From Collimonas sp. OK307 (GTDB lineage Bacteria > Pseudomonadota > Gammaproteobacteria > Burkholderiales > Burkholderiaceae_D), in the NCBI RefSeq assembly GCF_900113705.1, contig NZ_FOQI01000005.1, positions 124,001-188,000 on the forward strand: 64,000 nucleotides of DNA, in the 5' to 3' direction. The notes under the pieces were generated by a model. That model did no database searches, was not told the DNA's origin, and worked only from the letters and a program-made list of their open reading frames with translations. Position numbers and translations under genes: made by a program. Numbering within the stretch: the first letter of the stretch is position 1; every line of letters starts with the position of its first letter. Below, piece by piece: positions 17,801-27,470 of this stretch.

Positions 17801-19585
17801 TTCGGCGTGACTGCGGAATACCTGATTTCCGCCGACCAGATCCAGATCAAGATGGCGCAGGGCGCGAAGCCAGGCGAAGGCGGCCAGTTGCCTGGTCATA
17901 AAGTGTCCGAGTACATCGCCAAGCTGCGTTTCTCTGTACCTGGCGTCGGCCTGATTTCGCCACCGCCGCATCACGATATTTATTCGATCGAAGATTTGGC
18001 GCAGCTGATTCACGATCTGAAAAACGTCAATCCGCGCGCTTCGATTTCGGTCAAGCTGGTGTCTGAAGTGGGTGTCGGCACCGTGGCAGCCGGCGTGGCA
18101 AAAGCCAAGTCGGATCACGTGGTGATCGCAGGCCATGACGGCGGTACCGGCGCTTCGCCGCTGTCATCGATCAAGCATGCCGGTTCCCCTTGGGAACTGG
18201 GCCTGGCGGAAACCCAGCAAACGCTGGTGTTGAACGGTTTGCGTAACCGCATCCGGGTTCAGGCCGACGGTCAGATGAAGACCGGCCGCGACGTTGTGAT
18301 CGGTGCTTTGCTGGGTGCGGATGAGTTCGGTTTTGCTACCGCACCGCTGGTGGTTGAAGGCTGCATCATGATGCGCAAATGCCATCTGAATACTTGCCCG
18401 GTCGGCGTCGCGACACAAGATCCGGTACTGCGCGCCAAGTTCTCCGGCAAGCCGGAGCATGTGGTCAATTTCTTCTTCTTCATTGCCGAAGAAGTGCGCC
18501 AGATCATGGCTTCGCTGGGCATCCGCAGTTTCAATGAACTGATCGGCCGTGCCGATTTGCTGGACAAGTCGCGGGCGATCACACACTGGAAAGCACAAGG
18601 CCTGGATTTCAGCCGTATTTTCTATCAGCCTGCGTTGCCTGAAGGCGGCGTGTATTACCACACCGAAGAGCAGGATCACGGTTTGGACAAGGCGCTCGAT
18701 CACAAGTTGATCACACAAGCCAAGGCCGCGCTGGACAAGGGCGAGCGCGTCTCGTTCATCTCGCCGATCAAGAACCTGAACCGTACCGTCGGCGCCATGC
18801 TGTCGGGCGAAGTCGCGAAGAAATACGGTCATGAGGGCCTGCCCGACGACACCATCCATATCCAGTTGCAAGGTACCGCAGGCCAGTCGGCAGGCGCGTT
18901 CCTGGCACATGGCGTGACACTGGATCTGGTTGGCGAGGGTAATGACTACGTCGGCAAGGGATTGTCCGGCGGCCGCATTATCGTGCGTCCGAACACCGAG
19001 TTCCGTGGCCGTGCGGTCGACAACATCATCGCCGGTAACACGGTGCTGTACGGTGCGATTGCCGGCGAGGCTTTCCTCAATGGCGTCGCCGGCGAGCGCT
19101 TTGCTGTGCGTAACTCAGGTGCGATTGCGGTGGTTGAAGGCACCGGCGATCATGGTTGCGAATACATGACCGGCGGCACGGTGGTGGTACTGGGCGAAAC
19201 CGGCCGTAATTTCGGCGCCGGCATGTCTGGCGGCATTGCTTATGTCTACGACCCGGACGGCACATTTGCTGCGCAATGCAATATGGCGATGGTGACGCTG
19301 GAATCGGTGTTGAGCCAAGGCGAGCAAGAAGCCACGATCGATAAAGCGATCTGGCACAGCACCGTGCGCGGCGGCGAAGTACAGGCTGACGAGGCGATCT
19401 TGAAAGGTTTGATCGAGCGTCACTTCAAGTACACCGGCAGCACGCGCGCCCGCAACTTGCTGGATAACTGGGTTGCCTCGCGCAGCAAATTCGTCAAAGT
19501 GTTCCCGACTGAATACAAGCGGGCACTGAGCGAGTTGAATGCGGTCCGCAACGTCGCGCCGGCCAAGGAAAAAGTCGTCGCGTAA
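14897..19585 (+). CDS. gltB: Glutamate synthase (NADPH), large alpha subunit
   Basis: The enzyme converts glutamine plus 2-oxoglutarate to two glutamates, working with GltD. The protein has 1562 residues, normal for GltB. Order of domains: an N-terminal class II glutamine amidotransferase whose nucleophile is Cys16 (DACGVGF), exposed after removal of the short propeptide; a central domain; the FMN-binding synthase domain; the 3Fe-4S cysteines at 1156, 1162 and 1167 (C-x5-C-x4-C in [12 protein letters not shown]); and the C-terminal GXGXG beta-helix domain (about 1300-1500). I chose the ATG at 14897 because GGTGGAG lies about 7 bases upstream and because it gives the conserved propeptide length; the ATG at 14843 is unlikely. 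gltD follows after 123 bases. Confidence 0.97.
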   Translation: MQAQGLYDPANEHDACGVGFIAHIKGKKSHSIIEQGLLILKNLDHRGAVGADKLMGDGAGILIQVPDQFYREEMAKLGVTLPPPGEFGVGMVFLPKENASRIACEQEIERAVLAEGQVVLGWRDVPVDIEMPMSPTVRDKEPVIRQIFIGRGPDIMVTDALERKLYVIRKSSGHAIQALNLLHGKEFFVPSMSARTVVYKGLLLADQVGVYYKDLQDPRCLSALALVHQRFSTNTFPEWPLAHPYRLLAHNGEINTVKGNFNWMRAREGVMKSAVLGDDLKKLFPLIYEGQSDTACFDNALELLLMAGYPIAQAMMMMIPEAWENHTTMDDNRRAFYEYHAAMMEPWDGPAAMAFTDGRHIGGTLDRNGLRPARYIVTDDDFVVMASESGVLPIPESKIIQKWRLQPGKMFLIDLDAGRIIDDKELKDTFANAKPYKQWIESVRVKLDELKAEPSESGSTIPLLDRQQLFGYTQEDIKFLMSPMAAAAEEAIGSMGNDSPLAVMSSKNKTLYHYFKQLFAQVTNPPIDPIREAMVMSLVSFIGPKPNVLDTNNINPPMRLEVTQPILNYDDIAKLRNIGAHTGGKFKSYELNICYPVAWGKEGIEARLASLCAKAVDAVKSGHNILIVSDRKVDAEQVAIPALLATSAIHQHLVSKGLRTSTGLVVETGSARETHHFALLAGYGAEAIHPYLAMDTLTELAHGLPGTLSPEKAIYNFQKAIGKGLLKVMSKMGISTYMSYCGAQIFEAIGLNKSMTQKYFKGTSSNVEGIGVFEVAEEALRLHRAAFSDDPVLANALDAGGEYAYRVRGEEHMWTPDAIAKLQHSTRANNFNSYKEYAQLINDQSKRHMTLRGLFEFKIDPSKAIPLDEVEPAKEIVKRFATGAMSLGSISTEAHATLAVAMNRIGGKSNTGEGGEDENRYRQELKGIPIKQGETLASVIGKDRIEVDIPLQAGDSLRSRIKQVASGRFGVTAEYLISADQIQIKMAQGAKPGEGGQLPGHKVSEYIAKLRFSVPGVGLISPPPHHDIYSIEDLAQLIHDLKNVNPRASISVKLVSEVGVGTVAAGVAKAKSDHVVIAGHDGGTGASPLSSIKHAGSPWELGLAETQQTLVLNGLRNRIRVQADGQMKTGRDVVIGALLGADEFGFATAPLVVEGCIMMRKCHLNTCPVGVATQDPVLRAKFSGKPEHVVNFFFFIAEEVRQIMASLGIRSFNELIGRADLLDKSRAITHWKAQGLDFSRIFYQPALPEGGVYYHTEEQDHGLDKALDHKLITQAKAALDKGERVSFISPIKNLNRTVGAMLSGEVAKKYGHEGLPDDTIHIQLQGTAGQSAGAFLAHGVTLDLVGEGNDYVGKGLSGGRIIVRPNTEFRGRAVDNIIAGNTVLYGAIAGEAFLNGVAGERFAVRNSGAIAVVEGTGDHGCEYMTGGTVVVLGETGRNFGAGMSGGIAYVYDPDGTFAAQCNMAMVTLESVLSQGEQEATIDKAIWHSTVRGGEVQADEAILKGLIERHFKYTGSTRARNLLDNWVASRSKFVKVFPTEYKRALSELNAVRNVAPAKEKVVA

Positions 19586-19643
19586 GCTAAGCTGACCTCA
19601 GCCAGGCGTCAGCAGACACAAGCGCCTAAACCAAGTAACGATA

Positions 19644-19685
19644 AGGACGCGCCGGACACCGGTTTTACCCGGCCACGGTGCGTCC
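19644..19685 (+). other. Intercistronic hairpin between gltB and gltD
   Basis: GGACGC (19644-19649) pairs with GCGTCC (19680-19685), and CACCG pairs with CGGTG inside it. There is no T-run, so it is more likely an mRNA stability or processing element than a terminator. Confidence 0.4.
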
Positions 19686-19708
19686 TGCAGAGAAAATGTG
19701 AGTGAAAA

Positions 19709-21172
19709 ATGGGAAAAGTAACGGGTTTTATGGAGTTTCAGCGGGTCGGAGAAACGTATGAAGCGCCGCTGGCACGTAAGAAGCATTACAAGGAATTCAT
19801 CCTGAGTCTGAGCGATAGCGAGGCCAAGACCCAGGGCGCGCGTTGCATGGATTGCGGTATTCCATTTTGCAACAACGGTTGCCCGGTGAATAACATCATC
19901 CCCGACTGGAATGACCTGGTGTACCGCGGTGCTTATCACGAGGCGCTGGAGACTCTGCATTCGACCAATAACTTCCCGGAATTTACCGGCCGCATCTGCC
20001 CTGCGCCATGCGAAAGCGCGTGCACCCTGGGCATCAACAGCGACCCGGTAGGCATCAAGTCGATTGAGCATTTCATTGTCGACAAGGGTTGGGAAAACGG
20101 CTGGGTCGTGCCGCAGCCGGCACTGGTTAAAACCGGTAAAAAAGTTGCGGTAGTTGGTTCCGGGCCTGCAGGTATGGCGGCGGCGCAGCAGCTGGCGCGT
20201 ATCGGCCATGACGTCACGGTGTTTGAAAAGAGCGATCGGGTCGGCGGCCTGTTGCGCTACGGCATCCCTGATTTCAAGATGGAGAAATCGCACATCGATC
20301 GTCGTGTCGAACAGATGGAAGCAGAAGGCGTGACTTTCCGCACCGGCGTTTTGGTCGGCAAGGATTTCCCGTCGAATGTGAACAACTGGGCCAAGAAAAC
20401 CATTTCTCCTGAGGAGCTGAAGGCGGAATTCGACGCTGTAGTGATCGCTGGCGGCGCTGAACAGCCACGTGATTTGCCAGTGCCAGGGCGCGAGCTGAAG
20501 GGCGTGCATTTCGCCATGGACTTCCTGCCGCAGCAAAACAAGATCAACGCCGGCGACAAGGTCAAGGATCAGATCCTGGCCGGTGGCAAGCACGTGGTGG
20601 TGATCGGCGGCGGCGATACCGGCTCCGATTGCGTAGGTACTTCCAATCGCCAGGGCGCGGTATCGATCCAGCAGTTCGAGCTGATGCCGCAACCGCCGGA
20701 ACTGGAAAACAAGCCGCTGGTATGGCCATACTGGCCGACCAAGTTGCGCACCTCCTCTTCGCATGAAGAGGGTTGCGAGCGTGACTGGGCCGTAGCCACC
20801 AAGCGCCTGGAAGGCAAGAACGGCAAGGTCGAGAAATTGATTGCAGCCCGCGTCGAGTGGAAAGACGGCAAGATGCAGGAAGTGCCGAATTCGGAATTCG
20901 AAATGAAGGCTGACCTGGTGTTCCTGGCCATGGGCTTCGTCTCGCCGGTGGCGCAGGTGCTGGAGGCGTTTGGCGTCGACAAGGATGCACGCGGTAACGC
21001 CAAGGCCACTACCGACGGCGACGGCTGCTACAAGACTTCGGTCGACAAGGTGTTTGCGGCGGGCGACATGCGTCGCGGCCAGTCGCTGGTGGTATGGGCG
21101 ATCCGCGAAGGCCGTCAATGCGCGCGCGCAGTCGACGAATTCCTGATGGGAGCATCGGTTTTGCCGCGCTAA
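19709..21172 (+). CDS. gltD: Glutamate synthase small beta subunit
   Basis: This is the 487-residue NADPH-oxidising FAD subunit that passes electrons to GltB. The N-terminal cysteine-rich ferredoxin-like domain has Cys46, 49, 54 and 58 ([14 protein letters not shown]) and Cys97, 101 and 105 (CPAPCESAC) for 4Fe-4S clusters. It is followed by the FAD-binding [14 protein letters not shown] (about 151) and the NADPH-binding GGGDTGSDC. The C-terminus has the family segment [19 protein letters not shown]. It is co-directional with gltB and is followed by a strong terminator. Confidence 0.97.
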   Translation: MGKVTGFMEFQRVGETYEAPLARKKHYKEFILSLSDSEAKTQGARCMDCGIPFCNNGCPVNNIIPDWNDLVYRGAYHEALETLHSTNNFPEFTGRICPAPCESACTLGINSDPVGIKSIEHFIVDKGWENGWVVPQPALVKTGKKVAVVGSGPAGMAAAQQLARIGHDVTVFEKSDRVGGLLRYGIPDFKMEKSHIDRRVEQMEAEGVTFRTGVLVGKDFPSNVNNWAKKTISPEELKAEFDAVVIAGGAEQPRDLPVPGRELKGVHFAMDFLPQQNKINAGDKVKDQILAGGKHVVVIGGGDTGSDCVGTSNRQGAVSIQQFELMPQPPELENKPLVWPYWPTKLRTSSSHEEGCERDWAVATKRLEGKNGKVEKLIAARVEWKDGKMQEVPNSEFEMKADLVFLAMGFVSPVAQVLEAFGVDKDARGNAKATTDGDGCYKTSVDKVFAAGDMRRGQSLVVWAIREGRQCARAVDEFLMGASVLPR

Positions 21173-21218
21173 TAAACCAACTGCAATTCACGGGCGGTTG
21201 CGCAGCAAACAGAGAAAG

Positions 21219-21253
21219 AGCATGTCAGTGGCAACACCGGCGTGCTTTTTTTT
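21219..21253 (+). terminator. Rho-independent terminator after gltD
   Basis: AGCATG-TCA-GTG pairs with CAC-CGG-CGTGCT around a GCAA tetraloop. This is about a 12-bp stem with one mismatch and G-T wobbles. Eight T residues follow directly (21246-21253). It separates gltBD from the mla operon. Confidence 0.8.
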
Positions 21254-21398
21254 CAGCAACAAGAATTTTGCACATGCATTCAGGCAATAGGCAAACTGTT
21301 GTAATAGCGGGACATATCAGTCTGTCTACTATTGGCGCGCTCTGAACGATTGTCGCATTTGCACTACAATAGCCCCTTTGATTTATCCGGTGAGCGGT

Positions 21399-22202
21399 GT
21401 GGCAAATATCGTCGAGATTCGTGATCTGCAATTTGGCTATGGTGAGAGGTCGATTTTATCGGGACTCAACATGGATTTTGCTCGTGGCAAGGTGATCGCC
21501 GTGATGGGCGGTTCCGGCTCCGGCAAGACCACCATATTGCGGCTGATCGGCGGCCAGCTGCGGCCGCAGGCAGGTAGTGTCAAGGTCGACGGCGAAACGG
21601 TGCACACGTTATCGACTTCAGCCTTGTATGCGCTGAGGCGCAAGATGGGCATGCTGTTCCAGAGCGGCGCCTTGTTTACCGACCTGACCGCATTTGAAAA
21701 CGTAGCCTTCCCGTTGCGCGAACATGCCGATTTGCCCCAGGATTTGTTAAACAAGCTGGTGTTGCTGAAATTGAATGCGGTTGGCTTGCGCAATGCCGCG
21801 CAATTGAAGCCGTCAGAAATTTCCGGCGGCATGGCAAGGCGGGTAGCGCTGGCGCGTGCGATAGCCCTGGATCCGTCGCTGATCATGTATGACGAACCGT
21901 TCGCCGGTTTGGACCCGATTTCCATGGGTGTGACGGCCAATCTGATCCGCAAGCTCAATGATGCGCTTGGTTCGACCAGCATCCTGGTGTCGCATGACGT
22001 CCATGAATCGTTTGGGATTGCCGACTACGTCTATTTCCTGTCGCAAGGGCAAATCGTGGCGCAGGGTACACCGGCAGAAATGATGGCTTCGACCCATCCA
22101 TACGTGAAACAATTCGTCAACGCTGAACCGGACGGTCCGGTGCCGTTCCACTATCCTGGCAAGTCGTTGTCCGAGGATCTAGGATTGAAGGGGCGCGCTT
22201 GA
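21399..22202 (+). CDS. mlaF: Phospholipid ABC transporter ATP-binding protein MlaF
   Basis: This is the ATPase of the MlaFEDB complex, which moves phospholipids between the inner membrane and the periplasmic carrier to keep the outer membrane asymmetric. About 267 residues. Seen: Walker A GGSGSGKTT, Q-loop MLFQSGALF, signature SGGMARR, Walker B LIMYDEPFAGLDP and switch SHDVHES. I chose the GTG at 21399, which has GGTGAG 4 bases upstream. In-frame alternatives are GTG 21390 and TTG 21378; a TACAAT -10-like box at 21365 makes the latter nearly leaderless. The stop overlaps the mlaE ATG (TGATG). Confidence 0.93.
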   Translation: MANIVEIRDLQFGYGERSILSGLNMDFARGKVIAVMGGSGSGKTTILRLIGGQLRPQAGSVKVDGETVHTLSTSALYALRRKMGMLFQSGALFTDLTAFENVAFPLREHADLPQDLLNKLVLLKLNAVGLRNAAQLKPSEISGGMARRVALARAIALDPSLIMYDEPFAGLDPISMGVTANLIRKLNDALGSTSILVSHDVHESFGIADYVYFLSQGQIVAQGTPAEMMASTHPYVKQFVNAEPDGPVPFHYPGKSLSEDLGLKGRA

Positions 22203-23011
22203 TGCTAGATATGTTTGATGCTGTCACTAAATTTGTAGCCAATTCTCTTGCCGCAGTCGGGCGCACCTTGCGCGAGTCGATTACCGGCCTGGGTGCGGCT
22301 GCACGGATGTTTTTTGCGATTTTGCGCGCCTCTGGCGGCCTCTGGCGGCGCCCTCGGCTGATTACCGACCAGATCCATTTCATCGGCAATTACTCGCTGA
22401 TCATTATTGGCGTATCGGGATTGTTCGTCGGTTTCGTATTGGGTCTGCAGGGGTATTACACGCTCAATAAATATGGTTCCGAACAGGCGCTGGGTTTGCT
22501 GGTGGCGCTGTCGCTGGTACGTGAACTGGGGCCGGTCGTAACCGCGCTGCTGTTCGCCGGCCGCGCAGGTACTTCGCTGACTGCGGAAATCGGCTTGATG
22601 AAAGCCGGTGAGCAACTGTCGGCAATGGAAATGATGGCGGTCGACCCTATGCAACGGGTGGTCGCGCCGCGTTTCTGGGCCGGTGTGGTGGCTATGCCGA
22701 TGCTGGCAGCCTTGTTCAGCGCGCTGGGTATATTCGGCGGCTACCTGGTCGGGGTCAAGCTGATCGGCGTCGATGAGGGCGCGTTCTGGTCGCAAATGCA
22801 GGGCGGGGTAGATGTTTGGCAAGATATTGCTAACGGCGTCTTGAAGAGTATTGTGTTTGGCGTCGCAGCGACCTTTATCGCAGTATGGCAAGGATATGAA
22901 GCAAAGCCGACGCCGGAAGGTGTTTCCAGGGCAACTACGCGCACAGTGGTGATTTCTTCGCTGGCGGTATTGGCGCTGGACTTCCTGCTGACAGCGTTGA
23001 TGTTTAATTAA
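22202..23011 (+). CDS. mlaE: Phospholipid ABC transporter permease MlaE
   Basis: This 269-residue inner-membrane permease of the Mla complex belongs to the MlaE/DUF140 family. Seen: an N-terminal amphipathic stretch, then about five hydrophobic segments, with the family region GFVLGLQGYYTL, the LVRELGPVVTALLFAGRAG core (about 97-115), AEIGLMKAGEQLSAMEMM and the C-terminal GYEAKPTPEGVSRATTRTVV. Its ATG shares one base with the mlaF stop, which implies translational coupling. The mlaD gene follows after 123 bases holding a GC-rich inverted repeat. Confidence 0.94.
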   Translation: MLDMFDAVTKFVANSLAAVGRTLRESITGLGAAARMFFAILRASGGLWRRPRLITDQIHFIGNYSLIIIGVSGLFVGFVLGLQGYYTLNKYGSEQALGLLVALSLVRELGPVVTALLFAGRAGTSLTAEIGLMKAGEQLSAMEMMAVDPMQRVVAPRFWAGVVAMPMLAALFSALGIFGGYLVGVKLIGVDEGAFWSQMQGGVDVWQDIANGVLKSIVFGVAATFIAVWQGYEAKPTPEGVSRATTRTVVISSLAVLALDFLLTALMFN

Positions 23012-23134
23012 TTAGTTGCGCTGATTTTTTGCGCGCAAAGTAATCCGCAGCGCGCTTTTGCGGAGCGCTTTACTTCTCGTTACTATTTTCTTGGGGATTG
23101 TTCGCCTCAAGTGGTATTTTTAAGGTGATGAATC

Positions 23135-23608
23135 ATGCAACAAAAAACCGTAGACGTATGGGTGGGCATATTTGTGTTGGTCGGGATACTGGCTTTGGGT
23201 TTTCTGGCGTTGAAAGCCGGGAACCTGAGCAGCTCTACGTTCAACAAAACCTATCCGGTAGTGACTAAGTTCGACAATATCGGCGGCTTGAAAGTGCGCG
23301 CTTCGGTCAGAAGTGCCGGAGTGGTGGTCGGACGGGTTGCATCGATCAATTTCGACGACAAGAATTTCCAGGCAGTGGTGACCTTGAATCTGGACGAGCG
23401 TTACCAGTTTCCAGAAGACAGTTCGGCCAAGATCCTGACCGCAGGCTTGCTGGGTGAGCAATATATCGGTATCGAGGCAGGTGGCGCCACCAAGAACCTG
23501 GCTGCCGGCGACCGTATTAAATTAACACAATCTGCGATTGTGCTGGAGAACCTGATCAGCCAGTTCTTGTACAGCAAAGCCGCCGATGTAAAGGATACAG
23601 AACAATGA
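23135..23608 (+). CDS. mlaD: MCE-domain substrate-binding protein MlaD
   Basis: MlaD forms the hexameric periplasmic ring that passes lipids between MlaE and MlaC. 157 residues. The single N-terminal membrane anchor is about residues 8-27 (VGIFVLVGILALGFLALKAG). One MCE domain follows (VVTKFDNIGGLKVRASVRSAGVVVGRV at about 43-69), ending with a short hydrophobic C-terminal helix (IVLENLISQFLYSKA) that lines the channel. It overlaps mlaA by ATGA. Confidence 0.94.
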   Translation: MQQKTVDVWVGIFVLVGILALGFLALKAGNLSSSTFNKTYPVVTKFDNIGGLKVRASVRSAGVVVGRVASINFDDKNFQAVVTLNLDERYQFPEDSSAKILTAGLLGEQYIGIEAGGATKNLAAGDRIKLTQSAIVLENLISQFLYSKAADVKDTEQ

Positions 23609-24342
23609 AAATCATGAATCGTCTGGGCTCGCTGGCCTTGGTTGCAACGCTGGCCGGCTGCGCCACCACAGCCAGCAATCCGCAAGACCCACTGGAGGGC
23701 TTTAACCGTGCCGTGTTCAGCTTCAACGATACGCTAGACAAAGTCGCCCTGAAGCCAGTTGCTACCGCTTACCGGAACTGGCTGCCAAGCTTTGTGCAGA
23801 CCGGCGTCAATAATTTCTTCGGTAACCTGGGCGATGTCTGGAGTTCGGTTAACGGCTTCTTGCAAGGCAATGTTGCAGACGGCACATCGGACGTGATGCG
23901 GGTTGCGGTCAACTCGACGCTCGGCCTGGGCGGTTTGCTGGATATCAGCTCGGAAGCCGGCTTGCAGAAACACAACAAGGATTTCGGCCAGACTTTGGGC
24001 AAATGGGGTGTCGGCTCCGGTCCTTATCTGGTGCTGCCACTGTTCGGGCCATCGAATATTCGTGACACTGCAGCGTTGCCGGTGGATTTTTACGGCGACA
24101 TATGGTCGTACAAATACCCGGTCCGCTGGCGCAATACGGGTTCTGTGGTACGTTTGATCGACAAGCGCGCAAATCTGCTGGATGCAGGCGATCTGCTGGA
24201 AGGTGCGGCCCTGGACAAGTATGAGTTCGTGCGCGATGCGTATACACAACGCCGCGAAAGCCAGATTCACGGCAACGCGGACGATAATGGCACAGGGGAT
24301 AAGGCAGATAAACCGGCCAAGTCCAAGTCGACCGACGAATGA
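23605..24342 (+). CDS. mlaA: Outer-membrane lipoprotein MlaA (VacJ)
   Basis: MlaA removes mislocalised phospholipids from the outer leaflet of the outer membrane and hands them to MlaC. 245 residues. The lipobox LAGC places the lipidated Cys at 19. The VacJ domain has DPLEGFNRAVFSFND (about 28-42), FGQTLGKWGVGSGPYLVLP and GPSNIRDTAALPVD. The hydrophilic tail after about 215 (NADDNGTGDKADKPAKSKS) is a low-complexity extension. It begins inside the mlaD stop codon, so it is coupled to mlaD; in E. coli the corresponding gene is at a separate locus. Confidence 0.94.
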   Translation: MKIMNRLGSLALVATLAGCATTASNPQDPLEGFNRAVFSFNDTLDKVALKPVATAYRNWLPSFVQTGVNNFFGNLGDVWSSVNGFLQGNVADGTSDVMRVAVNSTLGLGGLLDISSEAGLQKHNKDFGQTLGKWGVGSGPYLVLPLFGPSNIRDTAALPVDFYGDIWSYKYPVRWRNTGSVVRLIDKRANLLDAGDLLEGAALDKYEFVRDAYTQRRESQIHGNADDNGTGDKADKPAKSKSTDE

Positions 24343-24389
24343 TGATTGACGATTGAGGAATGATTGCGAGCGCCGGTTGGAACCGACGC

Positions 24390-24419
24390 TTGAAATTGCC
24401 GTCTCAGGACCGATATATA
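24390..24419 (+). promoter_or_regulatory. Possible internal promoter before mlaC
   Basis: TTGAAA (24390-24395) and TATATA (24414-24419) are 18 bases apart in the 127-base gap between mlaA and mlaC. This would give mlaC its own transcript in addition to read-through. It is only a pattern match. Confidence 0.35.
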
Positions 24420-24469
24420 GCGCGTCTGAGGCGTGGCCTCTAACAACTACTAAGATTGTTAAAATACTT

Positions 24470-25093
24470 ATGAAAATTTTTAAAAAATACCTGGCGCTGT
24501 CGTTGACTGTCGGCAGTCTGTTATTCACCGCAGCGGCACAGGCGCAGGAAGCGCCTGACGCGCTGGTCAAGCGTATCAGCCAGGACGTGCTGGATACCGC
24601 CAAGAACGACAAAAGCATCCAGGGCGGTAACCAGCAACGCATCCTGGCGCTGGTTGAAGAAAAGATCATCCCGTATGTCGACTTTGAGCGCATGACTTCC
24701 CTGGCGGCTGGTCGCTATTGGCGTGATGCAACTGATGATCAGAAGAAACAACTGATTACCCAGTTCCGCAGCTTGCTGATCTATACCTACTCCGGCGCCC
24801 TGTCGCAGGTGCGCGATCAGAAGATCGATTTCAAGCCGATGCGTAGCGATCCGGCAGATACAGACGTCGAAGTGCGTTCACAGGTGATCCAGCCGCGCGG
24901 CGAGCCGATCCAGCTGAATTACCGTATGGAAAAGGCTGGTACAAGCTGGAAGATTTATGATGTCAACGTGTTGGGGGCTTGGCTCGTTGAGTCATATAAG
25001 GGTTCGTTTGCGTCCGAAATCGGCAGATCCGGCGTTGATGGCTTGATCAAGGTGCTGGCGGACAAGAACAAGGCGCGCGCCGCCAAGAAATAA
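24470..25093 (+). CDS. mlaC: Periplasmic phospholipid-binding protein MlaC
   Basis: MlaC is the soluble carrier between MlaA and MlaFEDB. 207 residues from the ATG at 24470, which starts a clear signal peptide cleaved near AAAQA-QE (about 25). Family features: VEEKIIPYVDFERMTSLAAGRYWR, QKKQLITQFRSLLIYTYS and NYRMEKAGTSWKIYDVNVLGAWLVESY, then a C-terminal GVDGLIKVLADKN. The frame is open further upstream to 24353 but that part lacks a signal sequence and is probably not translated. Confidence 0.93.
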   Translation: MKIFKKYLALSLTVGSLLFTAAAQAQEAPDALVKRISQDVLDTAKNDKSIQGGNQQRILALVEEKIIPYVDFERMTSLAAGRYWRDATDDQKKQLITQFRSLLIYTYSGALSQVRDQKIDFKPMRSDPADTDVEVRSQVIQPRGEPIQLNYRMEKAGTSWKIYDVNVLGAWLVESYKGSFASEIGRSGVDGLIKVLADKNKARAAKK

Positions 25094-25125
25094 ATGAGGT
25101 CGGGAAAGAGTCGGAATGCCGCTCC

Positions 25126-25146
25126 AAGGTGGCAAAAGCCACTTTT
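25126..25146 (+). other. Stem-loop between mlaC and mlaB
   Basis: AAGGTGGC pairs with GCCACTTT across an AAAA loop and is followed by a pyrimidine-rich stretch (TTCCCCTTATTTT). It may be a partial terminator or an mRNA-stabilising stem. Confidence 0.4.
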
Positions 25147-25190
25147 CCCCTTATTTTGCTGGTTTTTATGCAATTTGTTGATTGACTATT

Positions 25191-25484
25191 ATGTTCAGGC
25201 CATCTCACTCGCTTACTGTCGGTAACGCCAAAGTCACTCTGGAAGAGGGCTTGCGTGCGATCGCCGGTGGCGAGACCGAGATCGACCTGAGCGACGTGGT
25301 GGCGGTCGATTCGGCCGCCGTTGCCACCTTGCTGGCATGGCAATGTGCGGCCCTGAATCAAGGGCTGACTCTGCATTTCTCCAGTTTGCCCGCCAATCTG
25401 GAAAGCCTGATCGACTTGTATGGCGTGACAGAATTGTTATCGCCTGCGACGGTGATTGTTGCCGCCAGTACACTGCATCATTGA
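25191..25484 (+). CDS. mlaB: STAS-domain protein MlaB
   Basis: This 97-residue STAS-domain protein binds MlaF and supports assembly and activity of the Mla ABC transporter. The domain covers nearly all of it, with the helix-capping segment VVAVDSAAVATLLAWQ (about 40-55). The start is taken as the ATG at 25191; an in-frame TTG at 25182 would add three residues. Its position as the last gene of the mla cluster supports the call more strongly than the sequence, since STAS domains are generic. Confidence 0.85.
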   Translation: MFRPSHSLTVGNAKVTLEEGLRAIAGGETEIDLSDVVAVDSAAVATLLAWQCAALNQGLTLHFSSLPANLESLIDLYGVTELLSPATVIVAASTLHH

Positions 25485-25684
25485 GCTTTACCTTTCCTCT
25501 CCTTCTTAGCATGCCGGGTTTGTCGTTGTCGCCGGGCCCTCGCAGCAAAAATCCAATATAATCAAGGGTTACGCCACTTATCTGGGTCCAGGATGGCTCC
25601 AGAGACGGAATCGGCAGCAGAATCGTCAACGAATCGTCGACATTGCTGCGGCGTCCCCAATTTAAGAATATTTAGCAAGGCACT

Positions 25685-26638
25685 ATGGCGGCCATTCAAA
25701 TCACCAACGTCAAGAAACGTTACCAGTCCTTGCAGGCACTGGGCGGCGTTTCCCTGACCATCGAAGAAGGCGAATTCTTCGGTTTGCTAGGCCCTAACGG
25801 CGCCGGCAAAACCACCTTGATTTCGATCATCGCCGGCCTCAACCGGCCGGACTCCGGCAACGTCACGATTCACGGCCACGATGTGATCAGCGACTATCGC
25901 GCAGCGCGCCGCAACCTTGGCGTGGTGCCGCAAGAGCTGGTATTCGATCCGTTTTTCACAGTGCGCGAAACCTTGCGCATGCAGTCCGGTTATTACGGCC
26001 TGAAGAATAATGACAAGTGGATCGACGAGGTAATGGAAAACCTCGACCTGACCAGTAAGGCCGATACCAATATGCGCGCGCTGTCGGGCGGCATGAAGCG
26101 GCGGGTGCTGGTAGCGCAAGCGCTGGTGCACAAACCACCGGTAATCGTGCTGGATGAACCGACCGCGGGGGTTGACGTTGAATTACGACAAACCTTATGG
26201 CGTTTCATTTCGCGCTTGAATCGTGAAGGCCACACCGTGGTCCTGACCACGCATTACCTGGAAGAAGCGCAGGAACAGTGCAACCGCATCGCCATGCTCA
26301 AGCTGGGGCAGGTGGTGGCGCTTGATACCACGTCAGCGCTTATCAAGCGGATTGCCGGTTCGCAGCTGCTGGTCCAGTTATCCAGCGGCAGTCTGCCAGA
26401 GGCTTTGCAGCACTTGGTGCTGCATGCGGACGGCGGCAAGTTCGCCTTGCGCGTTAACGAATATGCCGATGTCGAACCGATCCTCGCTTCCTTGCGCCAG
26501 GCCGGCGCAGTGATTGAAGACATGCAGCTGCAACAGGCGGACCTGGAGGACGTGTTCCTGCAGATCATGGATAGCAAGGTCAGCGCCAACGGTTTCAATG
26601 TCTACGCTGACGAATACAACGCAGGTGGAGTCAAATGA
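25685..26638 (+). CDS. yadG: ABC transporter ATP-binding protein, YadG type
   Basis: This 317-residue cytoplasmic ATPase has Walker A GPNGAGKTT, Q-loop VVPQELVF, signature LSGGMKRR, Walker B VIVLDEPTAG and switch TTHYLEE, all intact. A C-terminal extension of about 80 residues is typical of drug/natA-like subunits. It pairs with the adjacent permease (ATGA overlap). The substrate is unknown. In many Burkholderiales this gene pair lies between the mla genes and murA, as here. A TATAAT at 25557-25562 precedes the gene but has no matching -35. Confidence 0.9.
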   Translation: MAAIQITNVKKRYQSLQALGGVSLTIEEGEFFGLLGPNGAGKTTLISIIAGLNRPDSGNVTIHGHDVISDYRAARRNLGVVPQELVFDPFFTVRETLRMQSGYYGLKNNDKWIDEVMENLDLTSKADTNMRALSGGMKRRVLVAQALVHKPPVIVLDEPTAGVDVELRQTLWRFISRLNREGHTVVLTTHYLEEAQEQCNRIAMLKLGQVVALDTTSALIKRIAGSQLLVQLSSGSLPEALQHLVLHADGGKFALRVNEYADVEPILASLRQAGAVIEDMQLQQADLEDVFLQIMDSKVSANGFNVYADEYNAGGVK

Positions 26639-27393
26639 TGGTCGGTTTCCAAACGCTGTTTTACAAGGAAGTGCTGCGCTTCTGGAAAGTAGCGACGCAA
26701 ACCGTCGGTGCGCCGATCCTGACAGCCTTGTTGTACTTGCTGATTTTCGGCCACACGCTGAAAGATCACGTCGAAGTTTATCCGGGAGTGCAATACACGG
26801 CGTTCCTGATTCCAGGCCTGGTCATGATGAGTGTGTTGCAAAATGCCTTCGCCAATACCTCGTCGTCGTTGACACAGTCGAAAATGACCGGCAATCTGGT
26901 GTTTGTCCTGTTGCCGCCGTTGTCGCACTGGGAGTTGTATGGCGGCTATGTGCTTGCCTCCGTGGTGCGTGGCGTTGCGGTTGGTTTCGGCGTATTTGTG
27001 ATCACGGCCTGGTTTGGCAATCTGTCCTTTGTGGCGCCGTGGTGGATTATTATTTTTGCCTTCCTCGGCGCAGCGCTGCTTGGCACCATGGGTTTGATCG
27101 CCGGCATCTGGGCGGACAAGTTCGATCAGCTGGCGGTATTCCAGAATTTCCTGATCATGCCGCTGACTTTTCTCGCCGGCGTGTTCTATTCGATTAAGTC
27201 GTTGCCGCCATTTTGGCAAGCCGTGTCGCATTTGAACCCGTTCTTTTATATGATCGACGGTTTCCGCTATGGCTTCTTCGGCCAGTCGGATATCAATCCG
27301 CTGATCAGCCTGGCGGTTATTTGCATCTCGCTGACGTTGCTGTCGACCCTGGCGGTGCAGATGCTGAAACGCGGCTACAAGCTGCGCCATTAA
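26635..27393 (+). CDS. yadH: ABC transporter permease, YadH type (ABC-2)
   Basis: This 252-residue inner-membrane permease has about six hydrophobic segments and belongs to the ABC-2 family. Seen: ALLYLLIFGHTL, QYTAFLIPGLVMMSVLQNAF, NPFFYMIDGFRYGFFG and the conserved FLAGVFYSIKSLPPFWQAVS. It starts inside the stop of the ATPase gene, so the two are coupled. Substrate unknown; export is the usual direction for this subfamily. Confidence 0.9.
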   Translation: MMVGFQTLFYKEVLRFWKVATQTVGAPILTALLYLLIFGHTLKDHVEVYPGVQYTAFLIPGLVMMSVLQNAFANTSSSLTQSKMTGNLVFVLLPPLSHWELYGGYVLASVVRGVAVGFGVFVITAWFGNLSFVAPWWIIIFAFLGAALLGTMGLIAGIWADKFDQLAVFQNFLIMPLTFLAGVFYSIKSLPPFWQAVSHLNPFFYMIDGFRYGFFGQSDINPLISLAVICISLTLLSTLAVQMLKRGYKLRH

Positions 27394-27470
27394 GCTCTGC
27401 CGATATGCGGGCCAATACGTTTCGATTCGTTCAGTTTGTTCACATTTGTTCAGTTAGCCGGTAAAAAATT

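Noticed and set aside
19598-21118. Minus-strand frame of about 500 codons opposite gltD
   Set aside because: Shadow of gltD codon usage; no domain recognised.
21378-21389. TTG as the mlaF start
   Set aside because: It would be almost leaderless relative to a -10-like box at 21365 and has no Shine-Dalgarno; GTG at 21399 fits better.
23012-23134. GC-rich inverted repeat between mlaE and mlaD
   Set aside because: Imperfect arms (AAGTAA/TTACTT with CCGCA/TGCGG) without a T-run; possible mRNA structure but too weak to list as a feature.
25557-25562. TATAAT before yadG
   Set aside because: The position 16 to 18 bases upstream holds only GGGCCC-like sequence, so there is no -35. It was not listed as a promoter.
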